A stretch of DNA of 64,000 bases, from assembly GCA_025331445.1 (NCBI GenBank), contig JAIWNE010000128.1, forward strand, positions 29,501 through 93,500. Direction: 5' to 3'. Shown here piece by piece: positions 12,328 through 24,288 of the stretch. The DNA is from Blakeslea trispora (lineage: Eukaryota; Mucoromycota; Mucoromycetes; Mucorales; Choanephoraceae). How positions within the stretch are numbered: position 1 is the stretch's first letter; each line of letters starts with the position of its first letter. The notes beneath the pieces were generated by a model, which saw nothing but the letters and a program-made list of their open reading frames with translations, made no database searches and was not told the DNA's origin. Both the position numbers and the translations under genes were made by a program.

Positions 12328-12399
12328 GCCCTTATAGCTCAGTGGTAGAGCGTTAGTCTTGTAAACTAAAGGTCCGTTGTTCAATCCAGCGTGGGGGCA
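12328..12399 (+). tRNA. tRNA-Thr (TGT anticodon)
   Basis: 72 nt that fold as a full cloverleaf without an intron: acceptor GCCCTTA paired with TGGGGGC, discriminator A at 12399, D arm GCTC/GAGC with loop AGTGGTA, anticodon arm TTAGT/ACTAA with loop CTTGTAA (anticodon TGT, decoding ACA), T arm CGTTG/CAGCG with loop TTCAATC. CCA is not encoded, as expected in a eukaryote. A T-run (TTTTTTTC) starts about 12 nt downstream and can serve as the Pol III terminator. Confidence 0.95.
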
Positions 12400-14620
12400 T
12401 TCGAACTATTTTTTTTCTTTTCGAAGCATAATGTAGTGTCTGTAGACTCCCTTTTTTTGGAAAACTTTACTCTGTTGTTACAAGACAAAGGATAGTTTTT
12501 TGCAGTAACTTGAGAAAGAGAACAAATATATATAACAGAGCAACCAGGCAGCAAGGTTATAAGTAATGAGCACCAGGTTTTAAGTCGCCCGACTTGAGAT
12601 ATAAGTAATGTAAAAGAAGAGATGTAATAAATGAATACAATGATCTGTAATAACTATCAAGGGAACTAATAACAATATGTGGATTTAGGTAGTGAATATG
12701 TCAAACTACAACCAAGCGTAAAGTAAATAAGAGAGATGTAAGTTGAGTTTATTAATAAGAGAAGATTAATGAGTTTATATACTATTCTAAAAGAAGTCAT
12801 GTTGGACTTGCAAACTAATAATTTAAACAGTCAAGTTAATGAGTCATCATGTATGGATTATTAATACATGTCTAATAGTTCTATTCATTATGATATGGAA
12901 AGTCAGAGAAGGATTCAAATAAAGTTGTTGTGTAATAAGAGATCAAGAGGAGCTGTCAAATGGGTTGAATACCAAATAGGAAATACAGAGTTGGATTCAA
13001 AGCAGCGAAAAGAAGTCAGAAAATAATTGAGTACTAGGAAAATTCCTGTGCATAACAATACAATAGAACCAAAGAGAAGAACAACTGTAATGTAATGAGC
13101 ACCACGTTGTTTAGGTAACGAGCTTTAAGAAGAGATTAAAGTTAAATGAAATACATAAACGATACAACGATTAAGCGTAGTAGCAATTAATCAGGGGAAG
13201 CCATAGGAATAGAAAGCTTGTCTAAGCGGCAAAGCTAATGCCAAAGTATATAGTAAAGATAGAGGGAGAAAAGAGCTTCTTGTTTATTTAATAAGATGAT
13301 AATAGATAAATTTCTCTAGAATTTATACTCTTAAATCGAGCGACTATTGTTTACTAAAGCAACAAGAACAAACAAAACCAAGTAAGAGTGAATGAAATGA
13401 AATAGAACAAAAGGTGTTTGCTATAGCACGATAAACAAAAAGATTCACTCCAATAGAAATCATTAGCTAAAATCAGTCTACATATGATATATTGATGACA
13501 AAAGCAGGCAAGAATATGAAGTAGTTCAACGATAGACAAACCTTTATGTCTTATCCAGAAAGAAAGAATAACTACCATTTAAATAACGTTGAGTCAAAGT
13601 GAGAAATAAGGAAATATTGACGAATGGTTTTTAAATAAGAAAAGTATTAAACAAGGCGAAAATGTATCAAATGAGGATAATCGTAGAGAACAAAATAAGG
13701 AACAATCGATGTAATATTTGACAGTAGCCAAGTAAAGAATGCTTATAAGATGTTGTACGTAAGAAAAAAGAACCAAGTATACAGAGAGTTTGTATTGAGT
13801 ATCTCGTTGCTTAGAGAAAATAAGCTGTAGAATCTGAGAGTATCGACAGAAACATTGATTTTTTTTCAAAAGAGCAAGAGGGCCTGAAACACAGTTTGTT
13901 AACCAAGTATGCTCTACCCTTAACAATAGTGAAAAAGACGACTTGATCTTCAGATGTCAAGCAACTTATTAAAATACACCCCCTTTTTAATTAGATAGGC
14001 CTTGATTATATATTCATTGGCCAAATGGTGATGCTCCAAACGTTTCCAAATCGCCATGCTTATTATTTTGTTTCATTCTTCTTATAAAATGCTAGTCAAA
14101 GCGCTGTTGCAGATGTTTCGTTTAAATGAACAATAGAAGTGTGAATGAAAGCGTTGTGCACACTTCTTTTATGATGCAGATCGCATTGTTGCATAATTAA
14201 TGTAAATGTTCAGCCTTTATAATAAATAAACAAAAGATGACATATGTGGATGTGTTATGTAAGGTCCTGTTTGGTAATTTCTGATTCTAGCTTTAAAAAA
14301 ATAGAGTCCTCTCTATTGAAAGTGATTCCATTTTCAATCAGCTTTAAAAGGAACAACTGAGAAAAGGATGAATAGTATCAAGTCTGAATCCACCCCCCCT
14401 CCATCCTATATAGTATTTGACTCATAGTCCCATGCCTCCAATTTACGAATGAATATACAATAAAAATAAGACTTTCAGGGTAAAAGTAAAAGCGAGATTT
14501 CTAAAAAGAAAAAAAAAAAAGAGACAAGAGAATAGTTTCAACTGCTGATAAACCCAAGACCTACTTTAAAAAAAAAATTAGAAAAGAATGCTGTAATTTA
14601 GTCTGGAACTTTACTATGTG

Positions 14621-14657
<37 letters not shown>

Positions 14658-14690
14658 TTCTTTCTTTCACCAATTCCGCTTTCTGTAAAC
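12400..14690. other. AT-rich desert, no gene supported
   Basis: 2.3 kb with purine-rich plus strand. Minus-strand open frames at 13354-13926 have AT-driven composition and no motif. A T33 tract lies at about 14623-14655, shortly before the MFS gene. It may hold decayed transposon sequence, but no terminal repeats or protein motifs are left that I can recognise. Confidence 0.5.
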
Positions 14691-16616
14691 ATGGTACAGA
14701 AACCAAAAAAACCATTACCTTACCGACAATTGGCAATTATCTGCGTCTGTCGGTTTGCAGTAAGTATGAGAAAGGAACTTTGCTAATCACAAACTGATCT
14801 TGCTCATGTCTATTCATTTTTAAAAAAAAAAGGAACCTATTTGTTTTACCGTCATATTTCCTTTTGTAGTACAGGTAATTCATACGATGATTATCATTTT
14901 GGATAAAATCAATGAATAACTCTTGAAATTTAGATGGTCAGAGATTTCCATGTGAGTGACGAGGAGAGTGTAGGCTATTATGTAGGTCTCATTACATCAT
15001 GCTTTGCTCTTTCTCAATTGCTGACAGGTATTCATTGGGGCATGCTCTCTGACCGAATCGGCCGAAGACCAGTCATTTTACAAGGTCTAGTTGGTACAAT
15101 CACCAGTATTTTACTCTTTGGGCTATCAAGATCTTTCATTTGGGCTCTTTTGGCTCGTAGTCTCTGTGGCCTGCTTGTAAGTTTATACATGTATTTCTTG
15201 TTTTGACTTGACTGATTTGACCTCTTTTTATATAGAATGGTAATATTGGTGTATTGAAGAGTATGGTATCTGAGCTAACCATCGACCATCTACCTGATCA
15301 AAGAGCGCAGGCATTTTCCTTGCTACCGTTAATGTATGGTCTTGGATCGATTATTGGGCCTATGTTGGGTGGTTTCTTGTCTCATCCTGTCACACACTTT
15401 CCCAATATCTTTGGAAACAGGGGCATGGTGACTGATTTCCTGACTGAGTTTCCATACTTCTTGCCTTGTTTTATCTCTGCTCTCATCTGTATCCTTGGGC
15501 TTGTGTTTGGTATTTTCTTTTTGCAAGAAACTTTAGCAGTACCATCAGAAACAAGTACCATCCATAGTCATCAAGAGGATGAAGAGGAAGCCTTGTTGGA
15601 CAACCGTCTATCTGAAGATGAATCGCGTGGTTACTCTACATTCAACCATAGTACACAACATTCGCCTACGCCTACTATTCGCGATAGGCATAGCCCTCCC
15701 ACACTCAAAGAAGCATTGACGCCCTCTGTTGTTGCTATCTGTATAGCTTATGGATTCTTTGCTCTGCAAGCCGTTTTCATGGATGGTAAGTGATCTTTTT
15801 TCTTTTTTTTTTTTTAAAAAAAACAGAGAAAAAAAAAGAGTTTAGACTAAACTGTCATAAAGAACTGTTTCCCTTGTATACTGCTAGCACTAAAAGTAGC
15901 GGCGGGTTAGGCTTTTCACCTAATGAAATAGGTATTGCACTCAGTTTTGCTGGTGTAGTTACCCTCGTAGGTCAATTGCTAGTCTTGCCTGTGCTGACCC
16001 GAAAATTCGGTCTTGTGCGTCTCTTCCAGATTGTTCTCTTTCTACTCGTCTTTTTGTATCTCTCTCAAGGTGTGATCAGATTGCTCTATTCTGTTCCTGA
16101 TTTTCATGGTCAACAAGGTACAAAGTTTTGGGTTTGGATTGGTCTCTTGTTTTCTTTGGCCCTAAAGACAATTGGTCACACCATTTGTTTTACTGGCTGT
16201 ACTATCCTTGTCAACAATGCAGCTCCTCGCGCTGATGCATTAGGTGCTGTGAATGGATTTTCACAATGTAATATCAAATTTTCTGGAAAAGTTATTTGAT
16301 TTCTAAACAAATGATTGTATAGGTTGTGCCAGTGCAATGCGTGCTATTGGTCCTGCCATCTGTGGTGCTATTTGGTCAGCGTAAGTACAACAAGGTTCCT
16401 TTTTTTTTTGGAAGTTTTCCTTAATTTTTTTTCTCTCGTAATAGGTCTTTATCTGCCACAAGTATACCGTATGATATTCGAATCAATATTACATTTGTTG
16501 TTTTGGCCTGCATTGGAGTGACTACATATATCCTGAGTAGGCGCTTAAAAGCAGAAGAATATGAAACAGCACATGCAAGAGAAGAGGTTGTACATATCAA
16601 TGAAAATAATGATTGA
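14691..16616 (+). CDS. Major facilitator superfamily transporter
   Basis: Seven exons: 14691..14759, 14833..14874, 14934..15176, 15236..15785, 15863..16267, 16323..16380 and 16445..16616; 512 aa, all junctions GT-AG and in frame. The MFS signature between segments 2 and 3 is clear (GMLSDRIGRRPVILQG), followed by LARSLCGLLNGNIGVLKSM and LMYGLGSIIGPMLGGFLSHP. Hydrophobicity fits about twelve membrane segments, with a central hydrophilic loop holding EDEEEALLDNRLSEDE and a Ser/Thr/Pro stretch. It resembles the fungal and plant ZIF/YCR023C group of the drug:H+ antiporter-1 family; the substrate cannot be read from sequence. Localisation in plasma or vacuolar membrane is inferred. Confidence 0.9.
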
Positions 16617-16820
16617 ATTAGATTTAGTTATAAAGAGAGAGATCTGCCATAAAATAAGGTCAACAAATTTGAAATAAACATATGCTTTCAATACATTTCA
16701 TGAAAGTCTTGTTTTTTCCCTTAAAAAAACCCCCCCCCCCAGTTTTCTTTCCAATTGTATTAGAAAAGTCAATAGAAAATACGAAGCCTTCCCTCTCTCT
16801 CTAAGGGAAGAAACTAAAAA

Positions 16821-16912
16821 ATGATGAGAAAAAGAAAGGTACTGAAACGTCTTAAAACCAATAAAACCCAATGAGATGAGTTCTGAGACTGCCTTCGGGG
16901 ACGGTCTTTTTT
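16821..16912 (+). ncRNA. Candidate small RNA with C/D-like boxes and UUCG hairpin
   Basis: Between two genes. A C-box-like ATGATGA (16821-16827), CTGA at 16842-16845, TGAGATGA at about 16872-16879 and CTGA at 16883-16886 are followed by a hairpin with a TTCG loop (16886-16907) and a long T run. This could be a C/D-type snoRNA or another Pol III transcript. The C box lacks a convincing pairing stem, so the evidence is only suggestive. Confidence 0.3.
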
Positions 16913-16988
16913 TATTTTTTTATTTTCCATTCTTTTCATCCTGAATAGCACTCTCTTTTTTTTTTTCTATAACAAAACATAAATAACA

Positions 16989-17943
16989 ATGGCTTCTTTG
17001 GAATCACTAAAAGCTCCAACCTTAATGAGCAAGAAGACTCAAAAACAAGTTCAAGAAGAAGACGATGATGTTCTTATTGATGCCACTGCAGTACCTACTC
17101 GTTCTACAGAGGACGATGTCGCTATGGACGAAGGATCTACCGATAAGCCCGATTTTGCTCCTGCCAGTGCAGCTGAAATGAAGGTAAGACATTCCTTAAA
17201 AAAAAAGAATAACTGTTTCTTTTTTGGTGACCGAGATCTTTATTTTTTTTTACAAAAGAAAATTGTCAAAGGTTCTCGCAAGATTCCTATTCCTCCTCAC
17301 CGTATGTCTCCCTTGAAGAGACATTGGTTAGAAATCTATTCTCCCCTTGTTGAACACATGAAATTACAAGTCAGAATGAACGTAAAGACCAAGACAGTTG
17401 AAATCAAGGTACATTCATCTACATAGAGAGAGAAAAAAAAGCGGAAGATGTAATGTGTTTTTCTTCCTTTTTAGACCTCTCCTCAAACTGAAGATGAAGG
17501 TGCATTGCAGAAGGGTGCTGATTTCATTAGAGCATTTGCATTGGGTTTTGAAGTAGAAGATGCTATGGCTTTGTTGAGATTGGATGATATTTATATGGAT
17601 ACTTTTGAAATCAAGGATGTAAAGACTTTGCATGGCGATCACTTGGCCCGTGCTATTGGTCGTATTGCTGGTCGTGATGGTAAAACAAAATTCACAATTG
17701 AAAACGCAAGTAAAACAAGAATTGTATTGGCAGATACGTAAGTATAGCAGAAAAAAAGAAGCAAAAAGAAAAGAAGTCTAACCCGCCTTATGTTTTCTTC
17801 AAAGCAAAATCCATATTCTCGGTTCATTTCAAAATATCAAAATTGCTCGTGATGCAGTCGTCAGTCTTATCTTGGGTAGTCCTCCCGGTAAGGTCTATGC
17901 TACTCTTCGTACTATCTCTGCTCGTATGAAGGAACGTTTTTAG
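16989..17943 (+). CDS. PNO1: KH-domain ribosome assembly factor PNO1/DIM2
   Basis: Four exons: 16989..17183, 17259..17408, 17475..17737 and 17805..17943; 248 aa, close to the usual length. After an acidic N-terminus ([12 protein letters not shown]), the conserved core begins [20 protein letters not shown], then [38 protein letters not shown] and [19 protein letters not shown]. The KH region ends with [19 protein letters not shown] and [23 protein letters not shown]1 binds the 3' end of pre-18S rRNA with NOB1 in the SSU processome and in cytoplasmic pre-40S particles. Another 40S-biogenesis gene (FAF1-like) lies 3 kb away on the other strand. Confidence 0.95.
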
Positions 17944-19916
17944 ATTGTTATTTTCTGCATTTCCCTCTCTCCTTTTATATATATACACTATTTTCACAGT
18001 CATTTCGTTTTAAAAAAAATAATAAAATTTCGTTCGAAAAAAAGAAAATGATTACCTTCTTATTCATAGTGAGGAAATTCAACAAGGAAAACTAGATTGA
18101 CTTTTCGTTTAAGCAGTATTCAATTCTTAATGATTAGTAGTTTAATATTAATGCAGACCCTAAAAAGTCTGAAAAGTGGACAAGTTTTCTTTGTTGCGAA
18201 AGTATGGTGTTTTTTTTTTGATTGTGTATTTTCATTACAATCAACGAAAAAAGGTTGGCCTAATAAAAAAAAAAAGCAATGGGTTGGCTCGAAATAAAAA
18301 TGAGTTGTCAAGGCAAAAATGGGTTGCCAATAACTGCTTGTGATTCGGTTGTTCTCATCGCTTGATAAAGAGGTCTCTTCTCTATATAAAGAAAAAGATA
18401 TCAGGGTGATAGTCTCTACTCTATCTATATCGCCCTGTCTTATACAAGTCTTTGCTACATATTCCAAGACTTCTTCTTCCGTACTGTCAGCACTAAATCA
18501 TATTACTTGCATATCATGTTTCTCTTTGTTGTTTATCTGGATGGATGCCTCTTTTGCGAATCACTCATGCATCAAGTCTTTTGTTTTCTTCTTCTGTCTG
18601 TACGTATACTTATGGCTGATACCACATTGACTGACTTGCTCTCATCATAGATATGCTGATGTATTCCCTTCGGTTCATTTCTGTCCAATTGCCTGCTATG
18701 TACTCCATCTTTGGCTTCACTTGTCCATATCTATCCCTCTATCTTATTCTGTCTACCATGTCAAGTATTCTGTTGATTTTGGCCATCATTCCAGCATCAA
18801 CAATTACCTTTTTCTCTCTGATGTATTGTCGTTCTGTGTACCCCGAGCCTCTTCCCATATCGCCATCTTTTTTTTTCTAGAAATACTCTCTATCCACCTA
18901 ATTTCCTTCCGGTACTAGAGGCTTTTGTTTCTCAACTATGATTGAATGTCTCTTTGATTGACTAGAGATTATTCTCGACTACGCTGCTGGTGTTTTGCTA
19001 CGTCTCGTGTTTTTATATCTTTGCTCATGCGTACATGTCTACTCCATCCGGGATGAGCTTACTTTTATCACTTCGAATCGCTTTTTGTGACAGGTGGAAT
19101 ACTGCCTCCAGAATGCTTTTCGTTTGACTATCTTACCGAATCAAACTATTTTGATTGATTGTCGACTGTTGTATTCATCAGGTACCTAGTTGCAACTAAA
19201 AAGAAACTCCATTTTTATGACAAACTACATGTGAAAAGGATCGCGTTTTTTTTTTTCAAGACTTTCTTTACTGTTATTTTTTTATTGCTCTATTATTTTA
19301 AACTCTTGTGTGTACTGATGACAAGCGATCTTTCATTTTGCGTTGCTCATGATGTTGTATTGTTTCAAGACGGCTTTCAAGAAAAAGAAAAGAAGAAAGA
19401 ATTGAGAAAAATGTGTCTCGGTTGTGGACTATATATTTTTTTTAAAGCGCAGCTAGTGCAAATCAATCTACCTAAAGAATAAACAAACAATCAATATATC
19501 AGCCAATGAGGGCATTAATTAGTAATGTAGTCAATCAGCTCTATATAAACAGAGAAAAGAATATATTCTTTATCCTCTTTTTCTTTTCTCTAGTTATTAC
19601 TAAAATGAATATATTCCTTTCAGAAAGTCTCTGTCAGGAATATCTTTGCAAGTAAGATTATAAATGTCACTACACTGTTAATATAACTGAGAACATGACT
19701 AACTCCCTTTCCCTTGGTTAAAGGATTGAGAATTTATAGTGTTTCGATTCAATGAAGCTTTTATAAAGTGCTATGTATTCATCTCGTTCATGACACCAGC
19801 TGTTACACAAAATGGCATGCTCGTTACACAACGAGAACGAAAATTTAAGTCTATTTAGGGGCCAACCTTTCTTTTTGTTGACTGTATTTCTTCATTTATT
19901 CAATAGCTTATATGTG
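17944..19916. other. Intergenic, no gene supported
   Basis: About 2 kb with a C/T-rich plus strand from 18400 to 19150. Open frames here are short and compositionally driven. A TATA-like box (CTCTATATAAAC, about 19539) is followed by ATG at 19604 and a good donor after 15 codons, but no following exon keeps frame. No gene is called. Confidence 0.45.
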
Positions 19917-20947
19917 TCATTTATCTAGATTGATTTGATGATGATAGAGTCTTAGCAAATTTCTTGTTAGCATGGCAACGGTGACTTGGCCTATAGAAGG
20001 CACATAATAGGAAGCTTTTGATTTGACATTGGAGTCAAAGTTTGCAAACATGGAAAAGTTGACAGCTATGACACCTGGTTTCAATAGGGCAGAAGATAAT
20101 TTGAAATCAGGCGAAGGCACACCTGTGATGACAATATCCGATCTTGATACTGCTTGTTCGTACTGTAGTTGAGTAGGGTGCACATCGCAATGATCATGAT
20201 GATCAGGTTTCTCAAAGACCTGTATGCTCTCCATGTCTATCGAGAACACATTGGCACCTTCATTTGCTAAAATGGCTGCCAAAGGTCCACCAGCAATCTT
20301 GCTTCGATTGATAATGGTAACATTTGTTCCTCTTAACCTTTCACACCAAGGGAGTCGTGTATCGTATTTCCCGATGTATTCCAGAACCTATAAAAATAAA
20401 AAAAGTGAGTTCATCACACCCATTTATTTTTATTTTCCCTTACTTTTAAAACGGCAAGAGGTGTACATGGTATTATGTTCTTCATCTTCTTGTCTTGATC
20501 CATAAATCGTTGATTTCGATAGATGTTTTCTATGGCTTTTTGACCAAGGCCTTCCACATCTTTGAATGGATTGATTGTGTTCTGCAATTGAGTATCTGCT
20601 TCGTGACCAAAGATAGGGTAATAAGCCATGATACCGTGTATGCTTGAATCAGCATTTGCTTTTGATATATGTTCATGTATCATCTGCTTGTCCATCTTGC
20701 GTAACTCAAAGTCTATCCCTGTTTCTTTACATACTTTTGCTGTCCATTCTGCATATTTGAATGCACCAGGATCGTTGTTTGCTAAAAGACCAACCAATTT
20801 AGGTCTTAGCTTGTCTCTCATGATGATATTCTTGACATGTTTTCTAATTACATGTTCAATCCATTGTTTATTTTTCTCGAGAAAAAAAAAACTTTACCTA
20901 AAAGGTAATGCTATTTTTGACGTTGAAATTGTTTTGCACACTGTCAT
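19917..20947 (-). CDS. MTD1: NAD+-dependent methylenetetrahydrofolate dehydrogenase
   Basis: Three exons on the minus strand: 20947..20898, 20843..20444 and 20387..19917; 306 aa against about 320 in yeast. The short first exon (MTVCKTISTSKIALPF) aligns with the yeast N-terminus and supplies an ATG. Hallmarks: KLVGLLANNDPGAFKYAEWT, SSIHGIMAYYPIFG, KDVEGLGQKAIENIY, NIIPCTPLAVLKVLEYIGKY, TIINRSKIAGGPLAAILANEG (the dinucleotide-binding loop), DIVITGVPSPDFKL, YYVPSIGQVTVAMLTRNLLR. The enzyme oxidises 5,10-methylene-THF to 5,10-methenyl-THF with NAD+ in the cytosol and lacks the cyclohydrolase of trifunctional C1-THF synthase. The family call is secure. Confidence 0.94.
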
Positions 20948-21079
20948 TGTCAAAAAAAAAAAAGAAAAAAGAGCAAAAAAAATAAATGAAATCATTAAAG
21001 CGTGGCTTTTTAATTCTTTTTTTTTTAAAAAAAACAAAAATGGTATATGGTAAAATTGGGTTGTTTGCATAATAAATCT

Positions 21080-22081
21080 CTACTTTTTCTTTTTGCCACC
21101 ATTGGAAGGCTTCTTCTTTCCTTGTCGGTTAATTCTTTCAATGTCAGATTTCTTGATAGTCAAGGTAGCTCCCTTCATACGACCAAGACCATTGGTGATG
21201 CCTGGATCACGATCTCTCTTCTTGGGCTTTGTCTTGACATAGAGATGCTTGAGTGATTTATCGTAGATACCCAAATCTTTAGCTTCCTGTAGCTTGGCCA
21301 TCCCCTTCTTCTTGATTGACTCGTCCAAGCTCAATTTGTAGGCCAATGGCATCTTATCGCCCGAAGAGGCCTTTACACCAAGAGTCTCCAACTTCTTCAT
21401 TGTATTTTGTCTTCGTTCCTTTGAGCTCATTTCTTCTCTTTCTATTATCGAATTGAATGGACAAGGTAAGTTAAAAAAAAATTCTCTCGAGAAACCGAAT
21501 TTACCTAATTCTTCCAAAAGATGTGAAGTAGCCAAAAGTTGCTTTAATTCTTGATCATGTCGTTGGTTTTCTCTATTGACAAAAGAAGTCAGTGATGATT
21601 TTCGGGTACTGTTTTTTTTCGAAATTACACTTCTTCTTCCAAATCCTTTGCAGTAGGCTTTTCTTTATGGTTTACTACAGTATGATTTTCTGCCAAAGTG
21701 ATTCGAGAACTCTGCAAGAAAATGATGTAAGTAAAGAGAGTCGATATATAACATTCCTTTCTTTACCAAAAATTGCTTCTTGGAGGCCTTGTCTTCAAAT
21801 GTCTGTTTCTTCTCGAGTACTGAGCCATCAAAGACAACAACACTTTGAGTGACAGACTTTTTTTTTCCAGTCAATGCTTTCTTTCTTTGCTGTTTCAATT
21901 CTTCTCTAAGCAACAAGTTAAAAAGGGGGGAACTGTGATATAAAGCATAGATATATTAGAATTAAAAAAAAAAAGCACCTTACTTTGAGGGAGCTGCCTT
22001 TCTCTTCAATGTTCTCGAGATATGTGCATTGCTGGAAGTGTTTGCCTTTACACTGCTAATCAAGTCAGCTAATGAAGACAT
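21080..22081 (-). CDS. FAF1-like 40S ribosome biogenesis protein (DUF4602)
   Basis: Five exons from ATG at 22081 to stop at 21080, about 250 aa; splices near 21985/21907, 21770/21715, 21630/21580 and 21505/21445 keep the frame. Landmarks are SVVVFDGSVLEKKQTFED, a Lys-rich middle, LDESIKKKGMAKLQEAKDLG, KKRDRDPGITNGLGRMKGAT and LTIKKSDIERINRQ with a Lys-rich end. The GRMKGATLTIKKSDI block is the DUF4602/Faf1 C-terminal signature. Yeast Faf1 is an SSU-processome factor acting on 18S pre-rRNA in the nucleolus. The match is by motif, and overall conservation in this family is low, so the name is likely but not certain. Confidence 0.75.
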
Positions 22082-22278
22082 TTTATTGTTAAAAGAAAAA
22101 GAAGGAAAATTGTCCAGAAAAAAAAATGTCAACCCTCTTTTTTTTTATAGCGCAAGCCACAACTCTTAAGTAAGCAATACATAAATCAATGTCTTATGTG
22201 TATGTGCAAATGTTTATTGGTATGGCTTGAGAAACAAATAGATAATAATAAAAAAAAAGAAAAAGATAGAGAAGCTAA

Positions 22279-23911
22279 TTACAATGAGAAACTAGCTCTT
22301 TGGTTATCCAATTGTGGTTTTGCTGAATCATAGATTTGATTCAATAGCTGATCAAAGTCTCTTTTGTCTTCTAAAGTTCTGGAACTTGAAGGTGTAAACT
22401 CAGCATCTTGATTGACAAATCGTTGTTTCTCCAATTGTTGTACTCTGCTAAATAAGCTAGACATAAACATATTGCGTTCTTTTGTAGCAGGCAGACTGTA
22501 TCGCTGTCTGTTATAAGCAGGTCGATTCAATGACTTGACCAGCAAGTCAGTCGTACGAGAGAGATCTTCAAGTAACATTTCTTCATGTGAAATCCAGTCC
22601 TACACCCCCAAGGAAAATGTAAACAAAAGGATATTCAAGAACTTGCTATTGAGACTTACTTGATCTTTATAACGTGTCTTTTCTAAACGAGAAACAAGTC
22701 CATGAATGGAAGCCAGTTCGATATGTCGTTGTTTTTGTGCGCTTAGGACGACTCGTTGATTATCCAATGATCGAGAAGCTGATGTTTGGATCTGAAGGAC
22801 CAAGTCTTGAAGGACCTGTTGTTTTGTCTTGACAGGCAGAGGTGCACATTGATTCTCCAGACGTCCTCTTGAAAGACGCTCAATGTTCTTACTCAAGGTA
22901 GCAGCAGCCAGTTCTTTGATCTGAGTGTCGGTCAGACAGACACGCTGGTTATTAAGCCTGGGTGCTGTATGAGAGAGTCGATCGATAGCGTCCAACAGTT
23001 GATCTAGGTCGTGGGTTGTTTCCATGGCGGAATCGTACGTAGGGAGCTTTTCTTTCACCTTTTCGGATACCCGATCGCTTTCGTTGTAAGCAGGAGGTGC
23101 AACATGAATGGCCAGTTTGGAGACAATGTTCATCAAATGGTCCATTTCATCCCACAACATGATCATTTCCTGGCTTGCATCTCGCTCGATCATCGACAGG
23201 ATACCCTGTGCTCGTTCATGTTGGAACGTACTTACTTTATCATGCAACTCTTGTTGTAAGAAGCTAATGTCATCTGTCGTGGGCACCAATCTGTCTTCTT
23301 CTGTCTGTTGCGTCGAATTCAGCTCGAGCAAGCGATAGATGTCATTCAAGAGAGCAGCTATCGAACAAGAGAGCGTGTAGTTTTGATGGGTATGGTTGGC
23401 TGAATGAGAGTCTAGGATACGATAGACATCAGACATAAGAGCAGGTGGTGGGGTGGATTGGCTACGACTCATGCCATGTGAGAATTCTTGCAAGACACTG
23501 GTATGTTGTGTAATCGAACCAAGTAAGCTGGTGCCTCTCATGCAGGACGAATCAGATAAACGTCGACGATTGTTGTGCGGAGGTAATTCTGCAATGATTT
23601 GTTTCAATAGAGCGTCTAGAGCAACAAGACAGGTATATTTGACGGATTGTAATGATTCGACCACTTGAGGTGATAGGCAGCACAAGTTGAGGTACTCTAC
23701 GGGTTCTTTAGCGAGATCGTTCAAGAGATCTTGGTCATCTCTGACTGAAGAAGAGTCAGTGGCAATAGGTATTGTTTCTCTATCTTCCTGCTTTTTTTTT
23801 TTTTAAATTTGTAAATGATGGTTATGATTAGGGAATGGTATAAATCAATCAGTTTATTGTGCTATCATTTACAATGGATTTAGCTTGCTTTTTTCTCTCT
23901 AGTGTAGCCAT
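22279..23911 (-). CDS. Protein with LDNQR-type repeats, function unknown
   Basis: Three exons: 23911..23873 (13 codons), 23787..22660 and 22599..22279; 495 aa. The N-terminal half is helical and Ser-rich. The C-terminal half has a recurring motif, about 30-60 residues apart: LNNQRVCLTD, LENQCAPL, LDNQRVVLSAQKQR, YNRQRYSLPATKER, FVNQDAEFT and, at the very end, LDNQRASFSL. Between motifs are helices ending in LEK or LSR. I do not recognise the family. Regular spacing suggests each motif caps a helical hairpin or binds the same partner several times. No signal peptide or membrane segment was found. Confidence 0.7.
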
Positions 23912-24288
23912 TTTTTTTTTATCAATGCAAAAAAAAAAGAAAATAAAAAAAGAGAGAAACAAAAATCTAATAAAAAAAAAGTAGCTATTTATACTTGAAA
24001 TTCATTGTATTTATTTAAAAAAAGGAGAAAAATCACAATATGAAAAAGCTATTAATTGATCATTTTCCATACCTTGAATCTATTTCTTTTTTTTTCTCTC
24101 TCTTTTATTTTCTGCCATTTTTCTTTCTTTTTTTTTTTTCTCTCTCTCTGTTCTCCTTAAACTCAAAATACAAATAATCGTACGTGAATTGAAAACGATA
24201 AATAGTTCTTTCTAATAATAATAATAATAATATTTTTTTTTTTTACTAGAAGAACAAATAATAAAGAATTTCGTATTTTGTGTGGCGA
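23912..24288. other. Divergent promoter region, low complexity
   Basis: 377 nt between the minus-strand repeat protein and KAR5. Mostly A, T and CT runs with a (TAA)5-like stretch at about 24215-24232. Likely shared promoter; no gene. Confidence 0.5.

Noticed and set aside
13354..13926. Minus-strand ORFs of 74 and 110 codons in the AT-rich desert
   Set aside because: Composition is driven by A/T richness, no motif, no splice partners and no conserved-looking segment.
16886..16907. Bacterial-type rho-independent terminator
   Set aside because: Hairpin plus T run looks like one, but the surroundings are spliced nuclear fungal genes; kept only as a candidate Pol III RNA end.
19604..19660. Short first exon after a TATA box at 19539
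   Set aside because: Good donor after 15 codons, but no downstream acceptor leads to an open frame.
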